DNA of 64,000 nucleotides, from contig OY987227.1 of NCBI GenBank assembly GCA_963920705.1, positions 25,897,935-25,961,934 of the forward strand. The letters are read 5' to 3'. The notes under the pieces are model-generated. The model ran no database searches. It saw only the letters and a program-made list of their open reading frames with translations, and was not told the DNA's origin. Position 1 is the stretch's first letter. Each line of letters starts with the position of its first letter. Shown here in pieces: positions 11,585 to 23,477 of this stretch. This stretch comes from Odiellus spinosus (taxonomy: Eukaryota > Arthropoda > Arachnida > Opiliones > Phalangiidae). Made by a program: the position numbers and the translations under genes.

Positions 11585-12558
11585 AGCGACGATAAAGAGA
11601 AGATAAAGGCACTAATGGTCTTGCAAGAAGTACAAACAAAGAAGGACAAAGTCTACAATTCTTTTAAGATTTAAATGATATGTAATCTTTTACAATTGCA
11701 ATTTTAACGAAAAAGGAGTTGATAAATTTATTTGTTGTGAGGCTTTATTCCCCCTTTAAGTTGGAAACTTCTTACCGCTTGAGTTACATCTACAAAACTA
11801 ACATTCATTTTCAAAACACGCCTTCCACTAAATAAATTTCTTAAATGTCACTGGACCATGCTGACCAATTACATCATCGTCATTATAATCCAGCGTAAAA
11901 CTAAATCTATATAAATTTAAAACCTTAAATCACGACAAAATTGATTTCTCTCCGTTCGTTCTAAAAATAGTATACATATATGATATAGAGCAGAGCTATA
12001 AGAGATAATGAGTTCCTTCGAAACTCTGGCGCTAAAGTTCTTATAGAACAAGCAGCCGCATTTGGTCCCACGACCATCTATACGTTAGAGCAGCGTATTC
12101 ATGGACCTATAATCCCTGGACGTAGATAAGCCACCCTTATATAAAAGGGTTGCCTATACTCTTACTAAGATTGGCGAAAGAACGGAAGACTACGTCTAGG
12201 GGAGAAGGTTGGTTGGGGAAAGGCTTTAGCACGCGGATTATAGAGTCGATATTAAAACAAATGCTGCGGGGCTGAGGCGTATTAAAAGCGGTCGCGTAGA
12301 AGAAACCATAAGTCTTTCGGGTCTCTTTTCCAATCTTTCGTGTGGCAGCTGACCGATAAGACGCGGGCGGCAAAAGACGCTTCCCTTTCCTAACTTCGCT
12401 CATATAATCATTCCTTCATCCCGCCATTCCTTACTACTATTTCCGAGGCTTTCTTTGGTCAAAAAACATACTATAAAAACATATAGGAGCAAAGATATTT
12501 GAAATCTATCCTACAATATTTAAAATTTAAAATATTACAGTACAGTAAAAGTTTATAT
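11585..12558. other. Single-copy DNA, no supported gene
   Basis: An 88-codon minus-strand frame at 12137-12403 lies in a GC-richer patch but has no recognisable motif or splice context. Nothing else is visible. Confidence 0.35.
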
Positions 12559-12699
12559 CCTTTTCAGACGAGCGTAACTAGCCGGTTTAATCAGATTTAA
12601 CTGAGGTTTATTCACGATTAACCGAGGTTTATTGAACTTTCCCGAGAAGACTATTTACATCTGATTAAAACAAGGCTAATTACACCTCGTTTGAAAAGG
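12559..12699. mobile_element. Short palindromic MITE (CCTTTTCARACGAG ends)
   Basis: The left arm CCTTTTCAGACGAG, GTAACTAGCC, TTTAATCAGATTTAA is mirrored by the right arm, whose complement reads CCTTTTCAAACGAG, GTAATTAGCC, TTTTAATCAGATGTAA. The arms extend about 45 bp each in a 141-bp element. A TA lies just outside both ends, suggesting a TA target. It is a single copy in this window. Confidence 0.65.
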
Positions 12700-14063
12700 G
12701 TATTAAGGGAATCGCCTTATTAAGAATGAAATGACCCGTCAGAGTGAGCTCTGATTCTTTATAAAGGTTTGAAGTAACGAAAAGCAGAGAAATTATTAAA
12801 TATAGAAAATATGCGAGGATGGTAACAAAGGCGTATACTGTATCCTAATGATCTTAGACACATAAACGAATTCTTGATATATGCAACCAAAAACTATATA
12901 TTTTATGTATATAAAGGAAGGTAAACTTGGGTTTTGTTGAGATATTCTGTTTTTCTACACTGTATTCGCTCTAAATTCCTTACTAGAGATAAAGATCTAT
13001 TCAGTCATAAATACTGAATGATTTAGTAGATTGGATAGATTCATAATCTATTCATATATTAAATTTAAGTATTAAATAAACTAGATGAAACTTCGATGTC
13101 ATGTATGAGAGTTAAAGCCGAATCAAATATTATTTCACACCAACTATACCTCTGATTGGACGACCAAATCTACCATCTAGCAGTCCTGACAATAAAATAT
13201 CCAATAGACTCAGTTATATAATGTCCTCGTCACTCAAAAATACTATTTTCTTCTCTATGAAAGTATGATTCCAAGTATCACTCCGCCGTAACATTGCCAA
13301 TTATATTTTTGTCTACTTCATATACTCAAGGAGGAAAAGAAGAAAAGGGGTGTGAATAAAATATTATCCCGGCATATCGCTTAAGAATTCTATAGAAAAC
13401 TTTATCATAGCCAGTGGAGCGAGTCCAGTTCGCTCTCGCGCATGCCACGGTATTCAAGCTCGTTCGCAGTTGGCTCTTTGACCCAAACTTCATATTGCAG
13501 CTTGATCGCCAATTTTCCAAAAGTTATAGGTTGCGTCAAAGAAAATTACTCATGGTTGGATGGTTAGGTTATAGAGATCGACTATACAATATATCTACTG
13601 CAAAAATGGTTTATGAAGCTATTGAAAGGAACAGTTAGGCAGTAAAAGTATATCTTTCACCTTTAGATAACTTGCCAAATATCACGCAGGCTTTATCTGC
13701 TCTAGAATTTTCCCCTTATGCACACAGCCTAGTTTTGACTTTACAATTTATGATGAACAACGTCGTCTGCTAAGCAAGAAGGCGCCAAGAAGATGAAAAT
13801 CTATTTAATTTTTAATCTTAATAGTCTTAACTAAGATTATTCTTAGTTTTGTTTGCATAATCAAAGAACAAGATGAGAAATTTTTACCTAGAACGCGTTA
13901 TGTAAAGGTGAAACTAACTTCTATTTTTTGGACAAGTGTAATAAAAGAAAGTGGTGTTTTAGTTTGGTATAAAGAAAAGAAGTGGTCTTCTCCGGTGATG
14001 AAGTCACTACACTACATATGGAAGGGATTTCATTCGCTAACCTCTATCGACAATAACAGTTAC
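12700..14063. other. Single-copy DNA; weak open stretch at 13.4 kb
   Basis: A 74-codon plus-strand frame at 13414-13638 (starting GTG) has less AT-biased codons at its start (FALAHATVFKLVRSWLFDP) than its surroundings and could be a coding relic. I recognise no family and see no clear splice sites. The rest shows nothing. Confidence 0.3.
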
Positions 14064-14401
14064 CAGAAGCCGATGAAACCCTCCTTTGAAGTCTATTACT
14101 TCCGGGTCTTGTCTACCCCTCTCTGTATGGGTTAGTTTCAAAAAGCGCGATTCGAACGCCTCCTAACGGTAGATATTTTCGGAACGGGAGTTCGTCGAGC
14201 GAATATCTCTAGCAGCCTCGGAGTTCGTCAAAAAAACGTCGTCGTTTGTGGAGAGAGAGAATTTCCAATTTTCCGTAGACAGGGGGGTATGAAGTAGGAC
14301 CCCTCCGATCTCGTAAAATTGGGAATTTTACCCATACAGAGAGGAGCGCTATATGGAACATTAGAGTAGTAGACTTCAAAGGAGGGTTTCATCGGCTTCT
14401 G
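14064..14401 (-). mobile_element. CAGAAG-family MITE, copy 2 (subfamily A)
   Basis: Both ends are CAGAAGCCGATGAAACCCTC and its complement. Flanking 7-mers CAGTTAC (14057-14063) and CCGTTAC (14402-14408) match at 6 of 7 positions. The interior has the subfamily A markers (TCCGATCTCG, AGTTTCAAAAAGCGCG). It is inverted relative to copy 1. Confidence 0.95.
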
Positions 14402-16579
14402 CCGTTACTAATGTGGTATGTAAGCCCGTCGCGTGTCCAGGGTGAAACCATTTCTTTGTCTATGGATATACCAAGCTAAAATATAGTTGTTAGCAAGTTT
14501 TAGCACGTATTAGGTAAATATTAAGCGCAATTGATCAATGGGGTCAATGTTTTATAGGTATACATATTGAAATCAATCCATTTCACATAGTTCATAAAAC
14601 TTGGACAGTTCCAAAATAGAGAGAGGGAGAGAGACATAGATGGAGGAAGTATTTTCTATCATACCACACTCGAAATATATATATTATTTTTCCAAGAATT
14701 TCATACAACAGCTCTAATGATTTATGTTTCTAATCCATCGCGTGGCCATCCAGGAAATAACACAACAATAGAATTTTTTCGGCTAAAAATTCTCCGCATC
14801 TCTCGCAACAATGGTGAAAGACATATCAGACTTCGCGGACCTAATATTACGAATACGGGGTACTATAAGGGAGATGACAGTTAAAAGGCATAACTCAACG
14901 CCATAAAAATACGCTAGTGTTGGTGCATGGCGGTCAAAAATAAGAGATGAGACGATAAATCAAATATCGCTTGATAGGAGGTTCCGAGGGGTTTTCCAAC
15001 GTTTCTTCCGTATAAAGGTTGAAAAAAAAAAAGGTTTTTTGGCTACCACCCCTATAAGATAGTACCCTAGCATATTACCCAACGTAACGAGGATAATACG
15101 TTTAGGTTGGGAACTTAATAAAGAGCTCATCGAAAAAGAAAAAAAAAACCTTAGAGCCGCGCTTGGGACCCCACCCACCTCTGACACTGTTATTACGAAA
15201 CACCCCTTTTACGCCACAAAAGGTTCGCGTAGTGTTCTTTAATATTGAAAGAACAGTGATCTACAGTTTCGATATTACAGATTTTTTCAAGTTCACGAGT
15301 ATCCCTACATTAACCAGGTCCAAAGAGTACAAATTTCACCACTCTTGACTGATTTAAAAGCCGCCCTCTACCCGAACCTTACCGATCGCAACCCTTGGGT
15401 GTCTTTAGAGTATATCTGTTCCGTGTGACCGGGACTCTTCTCTCAACGCTAAATTCCCGCCGTTACTTTAAAAGCAACGAAGTAATACGTTATTGTAAAG
15501 AAATATCCGTAAGAACGTCTTACATTGATATGGTTTTCGAGCTATTGCGTGAAAACCAATGGACGAAATGAAGTCGGACCCAATTTGAGTTTACAGCGAA
15601 TACTAAGTTTTGCCCTGGTTTATAATATAGACGAACTTGCGTGGGTGTAGAATGCTTTGTAGTTTCGTACGCGCTGAAAGTCAGGATCGTAACAACACAT
15701 AGAAAAAGAGATGAAGAACGAGCCACCGAAGGGAAAAGAGCCTAAAACTTTCGGGCAGCAAAGTTTTCGTCGACTTTATAGGTTCATCCCTGGCGCGCGT
15801 ACATCATATACAGGAACGCAAGCGGGGCGCATCAATTTCTTGGCAGCCAGATCGAACGTGACGTCAAAAGACGACGCTAAGATGGATGGTGCGAAACGAC
15901 CCATGGTTTTTCTTCGTTTATTTTTCTTTCTTATAACCCCTTATTCTATAGTTCCGAGAAGCTTTATAGAGCGCATGAGGGTAACGTATAAGGGCATGCA
16001 TTTGGTCCTTTAATGCCTACCTCACCTAACTCTTATTGTATAGAAGAAGAGCACAGTCGTAAAGCGCGTTGTACCTCATCTTAAGAGCAAGAAAATCTTA
16101 ACTATAGTAATGATGAAGATTCAAGGCTCGAAATTTTTCGAATATATCAGTTTGTACGAGTGACAGCGTGAAAATAGAACTTAAAATTGTTATCCAATTC
16201 ATCTTAGGTTCTTATAAAGCGATACAAATTATCTGGGCAATCATTTTGGTTGAAGATAATGGGAATGGCGCTGATTAAGTCATGTGGTCTTCGTGTTCAG
16301 CTTATTTTTGGTTTCCTTTAAACCTTTTTGATCTAATTCCTTACACACTTAAGAAATATTCGAGCTTAACTTTATACATAGGATGATTGAAAAACATTAA
16401 AGGTCGATGATTAATTCAAATTAAACCAAACTAACTATAATAAAACTAATCTGAAAAAAGGTATGGATTTTAATTGGTTTAAACGGCTCAGAATTAAGCT
16501 CTAATCGATGTTAAATTTTCCAACTAAATAAATGAAGTGTTTTCAAAGTTTTAATGTAATACGCGTTATTAGGTATAAA
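14402..16579. other. Single-copy DNA, GC-richer from 15.1 to 16.0 kb
   Basis: A 100-codon plus-strand frame at 15711-16013 and shorter frames nearby lie in a GC-richer patch. Their peptides show no domain I recognise and no convincing splice sites, so none is called. No repeat copy is visible. Confidence 0.35.
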
Positions 16580-16969
16580 CAGAGGTATATAATAACCCCC
16601 TTCGGGGGGAAGTATGAAAGCCCCTATACTACCAATGCTAAAAATCACGAACAACAAGAGCCCGCTGCTGACTATCTAGGCCACTAGCTCGCGCTGGACT
16701 TCTCAATGTCGCTACTCTAGTAAATGGTCTTTGTATAAACAAGACGGCTCGATTTGTGTTTAGAACTTCCTGTCTCGGGAGTCAGGCTGTCTGTTAAAAC
16801 GGAGTCGAAGGTTGACTTCAGCTCGCGAGTTCCGGAAGTGTGCGTAGGGAAAATTTAGTGAGGTTCAAAATGGTGTAACTATTTTTTGGGAGTAAAGCGG
16901 TGTGTCGATCTGCCGCGATTTATGCCTACCTTTCATACTTCCCCCGAAAGGGGTTATTATATACCTCTG
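16580..16969 (+). mobile_element. CAGAGG-family MITE, copy 1
   Basis: Terminal inverted repeats CAGAGGTATATAATAACCCC continue through the CTTCGGGG palindrome to GAAGTATGAAAG, about 40 bp, and are mirrored at the right end. A perfect 7-bp duplication GTATAAA lies at 16573-16579 and 16970-16976. Compared with the copies at 33.8 and 62.0 kb this one lacks about 25 bp near 16921, between two GATTT repeats. There is no coding capacity. Length is 390 bp. Confidence 0.95.
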
Positions 16970-19900
16970 GTATAAAACATTTCTGCTCATATTTCGACCT
17001 AAAATAAATTTAACCCTATTTATACTTTCAGATATCTTCTCGGCTATATTTTTCAAAAACAACGCCCTAATTTGCATATATTTTCACGAGAGTGTTTAAA
17101 ATAGATTACAACATTTGTTTATCTTCCCAAAAGGAAAAGGTTTAACTCCTTTATTATATCCTAAAAGAATTCCACGTCAAAATTTGATAAAACGAACAGA
17201 CCAAAAAAAAATGTAGCCTATATTCCGACTTGAAACGAAGTTGCAACATTTTAGCATCAAGGTCACCAAAGTTACGAAGATCCTAGCCTTTTCTCTGTCT
17301 CTTTCTTATACGTCTCTCCGCTGGGCGAGCTACACACCCAACCCATCATTGGAACATTAATAAAACATAACCTTTTCCCTTCTTTCTCTATTTGGAACCT
17401 CTCTCTGACTCGCCTCCCTTAGTCCTGACGCTATCAGAACCCAAGCAAACCGATATATATACCATCCTAGCCCAAGGATTGTCTCTCTTTTTAGGAACTG
17501 AATATCTCTTCTCGATCCTTTCTCAGTCAGAAACTTCAGCCAGTATCCAAAGATAACTAACACTTCTAGAGACATTTAGTATAGTATACTCAATGTAATC
17601 TTTGGCTGATATTGAATGACCTGGTAAAAAAGAAGAGAAAAACTTTGCGCCGCACGAATAACGTCACGGTACGTGTAAAAAGGGGACCGAGGCCCATCGT
17701 GAGTTATGTTCTTTTAAACATTACGGGGGAGGAAGATACGGGCCGGCTTAATAAGGGCTTTTTGTCGAGATATCTCTCGCGAAAAGGTTAGCGCTCACAA
17801 AAGCTGCTGAAAAAAAAAGTAACGGTCTCGGCTACTCATTTTTTATCTAGCCGGGTGTCGTTCCCTTTTCTCACTAAAAAAACTTGGCATTGAAGACGAG
17901 CTCGGCGAGACGACAAGAAAAGTAGAAGTATAAAAGAATATAATACACGGATAGGAAAGATAGCTTAATGTTTGGTAAACAATTCAGCAAGCAGCCAGCG
18001 ATATCGAGTATATACGGCTCGATTTCTCAGCTTCCGGAATTTTTTTTTTTTTATACCTTTGTTGTGGAGTTTTATAATGGGTTTCACGCTAAAGGTTTTC
18101 TGATTTCATGGACAGACAATCCATCGGACTAATTTTATCATTTTCGGTGTGATTTATTTTAGTATTAAGCTAGGTTCTTCTAGGTCCCTGGATTTTGACT
18201 TAGGAAGTTTAAAGTTTGGTTGAAAATTTAGGCTTAACTTCAAAGTTTCGTATTTGAAATATTTATCATTGTTTGGTGAAATATTTAAGGGATAATGAAA
18301 AGTAATTATGTTATGTTTAATTAAGTATGACGCGTAAAAACATTAATCAACTCTACATAGTTTCTCGTTAATTTACAATGGCGGGACTGTGAAATTTCAA
18401 ATTAAATGGGCATAATAAACTCAGTTTTAGTTAATTTTTGCTCCTAGATGCGACTTCTCCACGTTTAAACTAACTTCTTAAAAATAAATATAACAGTGAA
18501 TCATAATATATTTTTGGTCGTAGTATAGCGAAGGACGGGGCAATCTCCCGGAATGGAATGAGTTAAATTTGTTTTTCGACGACGCGCACTAGACAGATAA
18601 AGTGGTCTATTTATATGAACGAACAGGGAACACCATGTAACCCGATGTACTGAGCTAGTAGACGCGGTAAAAACTTACGCGACGAAAGGGAATAAATAGA
18701 ATCTGAAATATGAGAGAGCGTCATTCTCTAGCCCTTTTTCTTCTGACACGATCTCGAACGCGATGGGGGAAAAAAAACTTCATTTCCGTTATTATAGCGT
18801 CGGTCTCCCCTAAAACGAGCCAGAAATAAGGAACGGAAAGGTTTCCTATAGTTACATAACCGGGTTACAGGCTCACTTGACACTTAAGACAAGGGCTACG
18901 AGACGCTATACTCGTTCCTGGAGTTTGGTGTCAGGAAATACCCGACGAGATGAAGAAACCTGTACAATACTTGGTCAACGAGCTCTTGCACACAAGATCG
19001 CGTACCCAATTGATCTTTAAAGTGTCAGTGACTGGTTATCTCGACAGTGGGGAAAGCACAAGTGAATTTATAAACAAAGGTTTCATGTTTTCAAATATGC
19101 GTGTGATGCAATTCTCTCAGTAAATCGCCTCGCCTCTAATATAAGTTTAACAGAAGTTTACGTCACAATTTTACTTAATTCAGCCCCCTTTCAGACCAAT
19201 ATCAGGTTGGTCGGGCCTTGGCCCAACTGGTCCTACATGTGCGCACGCCTATGGTGCATAGAATTATTTTATGGACTGTTTTTCCAATAAAAAACCAGTG
19301 TCATCTTTACTTTAAAAAAAAAGACGTCTTCTGGAGATGGTTGGGGATAGAATTGAGGTTGGTGTGACGAGAAATTAGCGAAATCCCATAGAGCACCGCA
19401 CGCGCGAAAGATACGTACAGCGGTTCCTTACGCTCGCACAAACCCTTATCCCAGTTCGTTCGTTTCCGCCTTAAGTCCATACTCTTTTCGCTACAGGAAA
19501 TGGAAGTACGCTCTTTGTTCCCCAAGTAAAAAAAATAAAGAAAAAGGGATAAAGAGAGAAAAAGAGCGAGAGAGTGAACGATAAATAAAATTACTTCCCG
19601 ACCAAGTTTTAACGAAGAAAAACTATAGAGGCTGCTACCCTCTACGACTAAAAATAAGAAACCCTAACTCTGGACTCGAGCTGAGAGAATTTCAGGGGCG
19701 GAAAAGCGGAGAGGGGAATAGTAATTCGATTACTAAAAGTCGAAACTTGACTTGGGGCCGGGGACGAAGAGCTAAGACCCGTTTTCATGTGAACCAGGGC
19801 TTCTGGTAACGTAGAATATATACTGATATATATACAAAATCTCAGAAATTCAAACCGTTAGTTTGTCATTTCACGTCTGGCTTCCTTAAGATCCCTTCAC

Positions 19901-20010
19901 AAACCCAAAACTCTGTTTGGAGCGATCCACGATTTTAAGTATTCTTAGCCAATTCTTTTATCGATCTCAAAATTAAGACCTTGAGAAAATTAGAACCATC
20001 CAGGTAATAT
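16970..20010. other. Single-copy DNA without supported genes
   Basis: Three kilobases without a repeat copy I can identify. GC-richer patches at about 17640-17900 and 18520-19030 contain only short frames. A run of 13 T lies at about 18040. The 72-codon minus-strand frames at 17357-17575 and 19307-19525 have no recognisable motif. Confidence 0.35.
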
Positions 20011-20348
20011 CAGAAGCCGATGAAACCCTCCTTTGAAGTCTACTACTCTAATGTTCCATATAGCGCGCCTCTCTGTATGGGTAAAATTCACGATCTTACG
20101 AGATCGGAGGGGTTCTACTTCATACCCCCCTGTCTACGGAAAATTGGAAATTCTCTCTCTCCACAAACGACGACGTTTTTTTGACGAACTCTAAGGCTGC
20201 TGGAGATATTCGATCGACGAACTCCCGCTCAGAAAATATCTACCGTTAGGAGGCGTACGAATCGCGCTTTTTGAAACTAACCCATACAGAGAGGGGTAGA
20301 CAAGACCCGGGAGTAATAGACTTCAAAGGAGGGTTTCATCGGCTTCTG
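20011..20348 (+). mobile_element. CAGAAG-family MITE, copy 3 (subfamily A)
   Basis: Both CAGAAGCCGATGAAACC ends are intact. Flanking 7-mers GTAATAT and TTTATAT match at 5 of 7 positions, so the duplication has decayed. The interior is subfamily A (GAGATCGGAG, GAAACTAACCC). Confidence 0.93.
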
Positions 20349-21382
20349 TTTATATTAGCCATATCAATTGTTGTTCATTTTAACCTCGGACTTTGAGTGC
20401 TTATCCTAACCCATAGCTCCTACATAATAATTTTAACTTCATCAAAATAGGCTTAGCTAGGTAATGGAGATCATCTGAACTCCACATAATAAGGACTAGC
20501 GGTTGTATTTCCCTATTTAGGGAAAGGTTTTCGCACTTTGTTTCCCAGGTAGCCCGGAATTGGGAAGGAAATTCATGTATACGTTAATTACGCTTAACCA
20601 AAGAATCAACGCAACCCTTTTCATACTCCATTTCTGAATGTTAAAGTCAGCTTTATTCCAATGATGCCCATTTCTTTGGTGCTTGTGAAGGTGCCTTTAA
20701 AGAGTAGTAGCAAATACAGTAACTGTCCGAGAAAGACACGAGGAAACCCGGACGTTTCGAGATTAACAATTTAATTAAAGAGCCTAACTCTCCTCCAGTC
20801 CCCGGGCCAACATCTCAGTTTCGGAATCGATTTTTGGGTATACGGTGTTCGACCTAGTAATCCCTTTTCTCTATACGATTTTGCATTTATGAACCGAGAA
20901 GGTAAACGCGAGAATATTTGCTTGGAAATTCCTAGAATTAGAATTCCCTCTTAAATTCCACCAATTAGAATGAAGTCTCTTAGGCCACCCTCTATGTGTT
21001 TGTCTCTATAATTTGTCGCGTGTGAAATTGATCCAATTAAAAGGTTGCAAAAATGAAAGTTTCAAATCAATCCAACGCATTTCGGTTCAATCTCGGAAAA
21101 GGCAAAGGATACCTAACTACTTGAGTGCTTGGTATTAGTTAGCGTTACTATATTTCTACTCCTACACAGGCTATAAGTCAGTCTCACCTTTCCAATTTGG
21201 CACCATCGTTCTAATTAATTTATTACTTCAAGCCTAAAAAACTAGGATTTTGACCTATTAGTGTCAAGGGGGAGGGCTGAAGAGAAGATGTTTCAAAATT
21301 ACGAAACTAAATTGGTTTATTTGAATCATTGATCGCCCCAAAATCGAATTTCAACTTAAATTATATAAAATTCTAAGTAAAA
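20349..21382. other. AT-rich single-copy DNA
   Basis: I see no gene, RNA or repeat copy here that I can support. Confidence 0.4.
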
Positions 21383-21583
21383 ATGAAACTTAAATCCATT
21401 GGGTTCCATTATACAACAGGGAAAACTCCCGACATGCATTGCGGATTTTTCGGGGATCCCGACATGCATTGCGGATTTTTCGGGGATCCCGACATGCATT
21501 GCGGATTTTTCGGGGAGTCTTCTGATAAGACTTTTATAAGGGTTAGAAATATTTATAGAGTTTACGTTCGATACTTTATATAG
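21383..21583 (+). CDS. Possible small ORF carrying a decapeptide repeat
   Basis: An ATG-started frame of 66 codons runs across three perfect 30-bp tandem repeats. Because 30 is divisible by 3, the repeats encode the decapeptide PDMHCGFFGD three times in frame, with the third ending in E. The N-terminus (MKLKSIGFHYTTGKT) is not a signal peptide and there are no dibasic cleavage sites between repeats, so a neuropeptide precursor is unlikely. The tail after the repeats has no motif I recognise. It could equally be a chance frame over a recently expanded minisatellite, and I favour that reading. Confidence 0.15.
   Translation: MKLKSIGFHYTTGKTPDMHCGFFGDPDMHCGFFGDPDMHCGFFGESSDKTFIRVRNIYRVYVRYFI
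21428..21517 (+). repeat. Perfect 30-bp tandem repeat, 3 units
   Basis: The unit CCCGACATGCATTGCGGATT plus TTTCGGGGAT occurs at 21428, 21458 and 21488 with no differences except at the last two bases of the third unit. Each unit contains ATGCAT and a CCCGA...TCGGGG inverted pair, so a single unit can fold. Perfect identity implies a recent expansion. Confidence 0.95.
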
Positions 21584-22371
21584 CCTTAAGGTTTAAGTGA
21601 CCCTTAACCCCGAAGGCCTTCACACGCCCACCCAGTCCCCGAAGAACCCAACCTTCCGTTAACCCAACGAAATTAAGGTCGCGCGCGGAGCTTTACTAGT
21701 TCAAATAAACTATTTTTATTTTTATTTTCTCCGTATACTCTCCCCCCTAAATATCATTCTCCCTAAAGGTCTCTTCGGGTTCTCTCCCTCACTCGAAAAA
21801 GCTCTTAAAACCCGCACGGGTCGTTCTTGTTTCCAGCATTTCAGTTCGACCGTTACCAAATAAAAGTAAAGACGGAGTCTATACTCAAGTTCAAGACGAG
21901 TTAGCATAGGGTGAAAAAGTTTAGGAGCTATGATACCAAATATTAAACGTGATAGGACACGAAGTATTTTCCCTTGAAAGTGAAGAGAGACAAAATGATA
22001 CGGGTGTGGGATGAGGCACACAGAAAGAGAAGAGTGAAAAGAAGAAGAGAGGACTCGGAGGAGAAAAATAAAGAGAGAAATCAAGTGCATGGGGGCAAAA
22101 CGTTCTCGAAAAGATCTATTGAAAGAATCGAATAAAAAAGAAGCTAGAGAAATCCAGGACGAAAAAAAGTAAATATGGCAAAAAATATCTGCAAAAGTAT
22201 GACTGTCTTTAGTAGGCTATATTTTTTTTCAGGTTTTGATTGCAATATGGTCCCAAGGAAGAACATCGTGGGTCCTCGTTTGTATTGAATACAAGTTGAA
22301 GAAATGTTGTAAGAATATACCGGTAAGAGAGAACTTTATCTAACAAAATCATTGTGAAATAGAAGTAAAAC
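21584..22371. other. C-rich patch then polypyrimidine/purine tract
   Basis: At 21601-21690 the plus strand is unusually C-rich (CTTAACCCCGAAGG, CACACGCCCACCC). From 21720 to 22160 one strand is purine-rich, which gives a 122-codon minus-strand frame at 21722-22090. That frame is rich in L, S, F and R and looks like a composition effect. Confidence 0.4.
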
Positions 22372-22711
22372 CAGAAGCCGATGAAACCCTCCTTTGAAGT
22401 CTACTACCACTCCAATGTTCCATATAGCGGTCCTCTCTGTATGGGTAAAATTCCCAATTTTACGAGTTAGAAGGGGTCCTACTTCATCCCCCCTGTCTAC
22501 GGAAAATTGGAAATTTTCTCTCTCCACAAACGACGACGTTTTTTGGACGAACTCCAAGGCTGCTAGAGATATTCGCTCGACGAACTCCCGCTCCGAAAAC
22601 ATCTACCGTTAGGAGGCGTACGGATCGCGCCTTTTGAGAATAACCCATACAGAGAGGGGTAGACAAGACCCGGGAGTAATAGACTTCAAAGGAGGGTTTC
22701 ATCGGCTTCTG
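22372..22711 (+). mobile_element. CAGAAG-family MITE, copy 4 (subfamily B)
   Basis: Both ends are intact. A perfect 7-bp duplication GTAAAAC lies at 22365-22371 and 22712-22718. The interior has the subfamily B markers GAGTTAGAAGG, GGATCGCGCC and TTTTGAGAATAACCC. Confidence 0.97.
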
Positions 22712-22898
22712 GTAAAACTAATTTATCACGCAATTTAATTATTTAATGTCCAGATTAAATTTGGAATATCAGATACGCTTCTAAATTCCCAGGTTAAACC
22801 TAACTATAATTAAAATAAATTAAAATTATAGTTTATCTCGCAGTCTCATTCGTGAAAGTACTTTGTTTCCAGAAAATCCCGACTTTAATTTGAAACTT

Positions 22899-23012
22899 AA
22901 GCCGGATGCACACAGACCTATTTTCACGCGTTTCACAGTCGTGCGCTCATGGAAGTACAATTAGCGCGCGAGCGTCAAACGCGTGAAAATAGGTCTGTGT
23001 GAATCTGGCTTT
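22899..23012. mobile_element. Short palindromic element (AAGCCGGATGCACAC ends)
   Basis: The left arm AAGCCGGATGCACACAGACC, continuing TATTTTCACGCGTTT, is mirrored by the right arm ending GAATCTGGCTTT, giving a 35-bp inverted repeat around a loop of about 45 bp. The AGCC...CACAC ends resemble the TTCACACT family, but the interior differs. TTAA precedes the left arm. Length is 114 bp. Confidence 0.7.
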
Positions 23013-23140
23013 ATCCTTAAATTTAACGTCACCACGAAGGAAAATTAAAATATGTAAATTTAATTTGGAAGATTCATAAAACGCGTCAACTCAAATATAA
23101 TTCTAATATAGGATTTTTTTAAAAATGTTACAAATAATAT

Positions 23141-23477
23141 CAGAAGCCGATGAAACCCTCCTTTGAAGTCTACTACTCTAATGTTCGATATAGCGCTCCT
23201 CTCTGTATGGGTAAAATTCCCAATTTTACGAGATCGGAGGGGTCCTACTTCATACCCCTTGTCTACGCAAAATTGGAAATTCTCTCGCTCCAAAAACGAC
23301 GACGTTTTTTTGACGAACTCCAAGGCTGCTAGAGATATTCGCTCGACGAACTCCCGCTCCGAAAATATCTACCGTTAGGAGGCGTACGAATCGCGCTTTT
23401 TGAAACTAACCCATACAGAGAGGGGTAGACAAGACCAGGGAGTAATAGACTTCAAAGGAGGGTTTCATCTACTTCTG
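23141..23477 (+). mobile_element. CAGAAG-family MITE, copy 5 (subfamily A)
   Basis: The left end is CAGAAGCCGATG and the right end is CATCTACTTCTG, so here the variant TA dinucleotide is at the right end. A perfect 7-bp duplication ATAATAT lies at 23134-23140 and 23478-23484. The interior is subfamily A. Confidence 0.97.

Noticed and set aside
15711-16013. 100-codon plus-strand frame in a GC-richer patch
   Set aside because: It starts at an ATG but has no recognisable motif, and a minus-strand frame touches it. There is not enough evidence to call a gene.
21722-22090. 122-codon minus-strand frame
   Set aside because: It lies on the pyrimidine-rich strand of a purine/pyrimidine-biased tract, a typical source of chance open frames.
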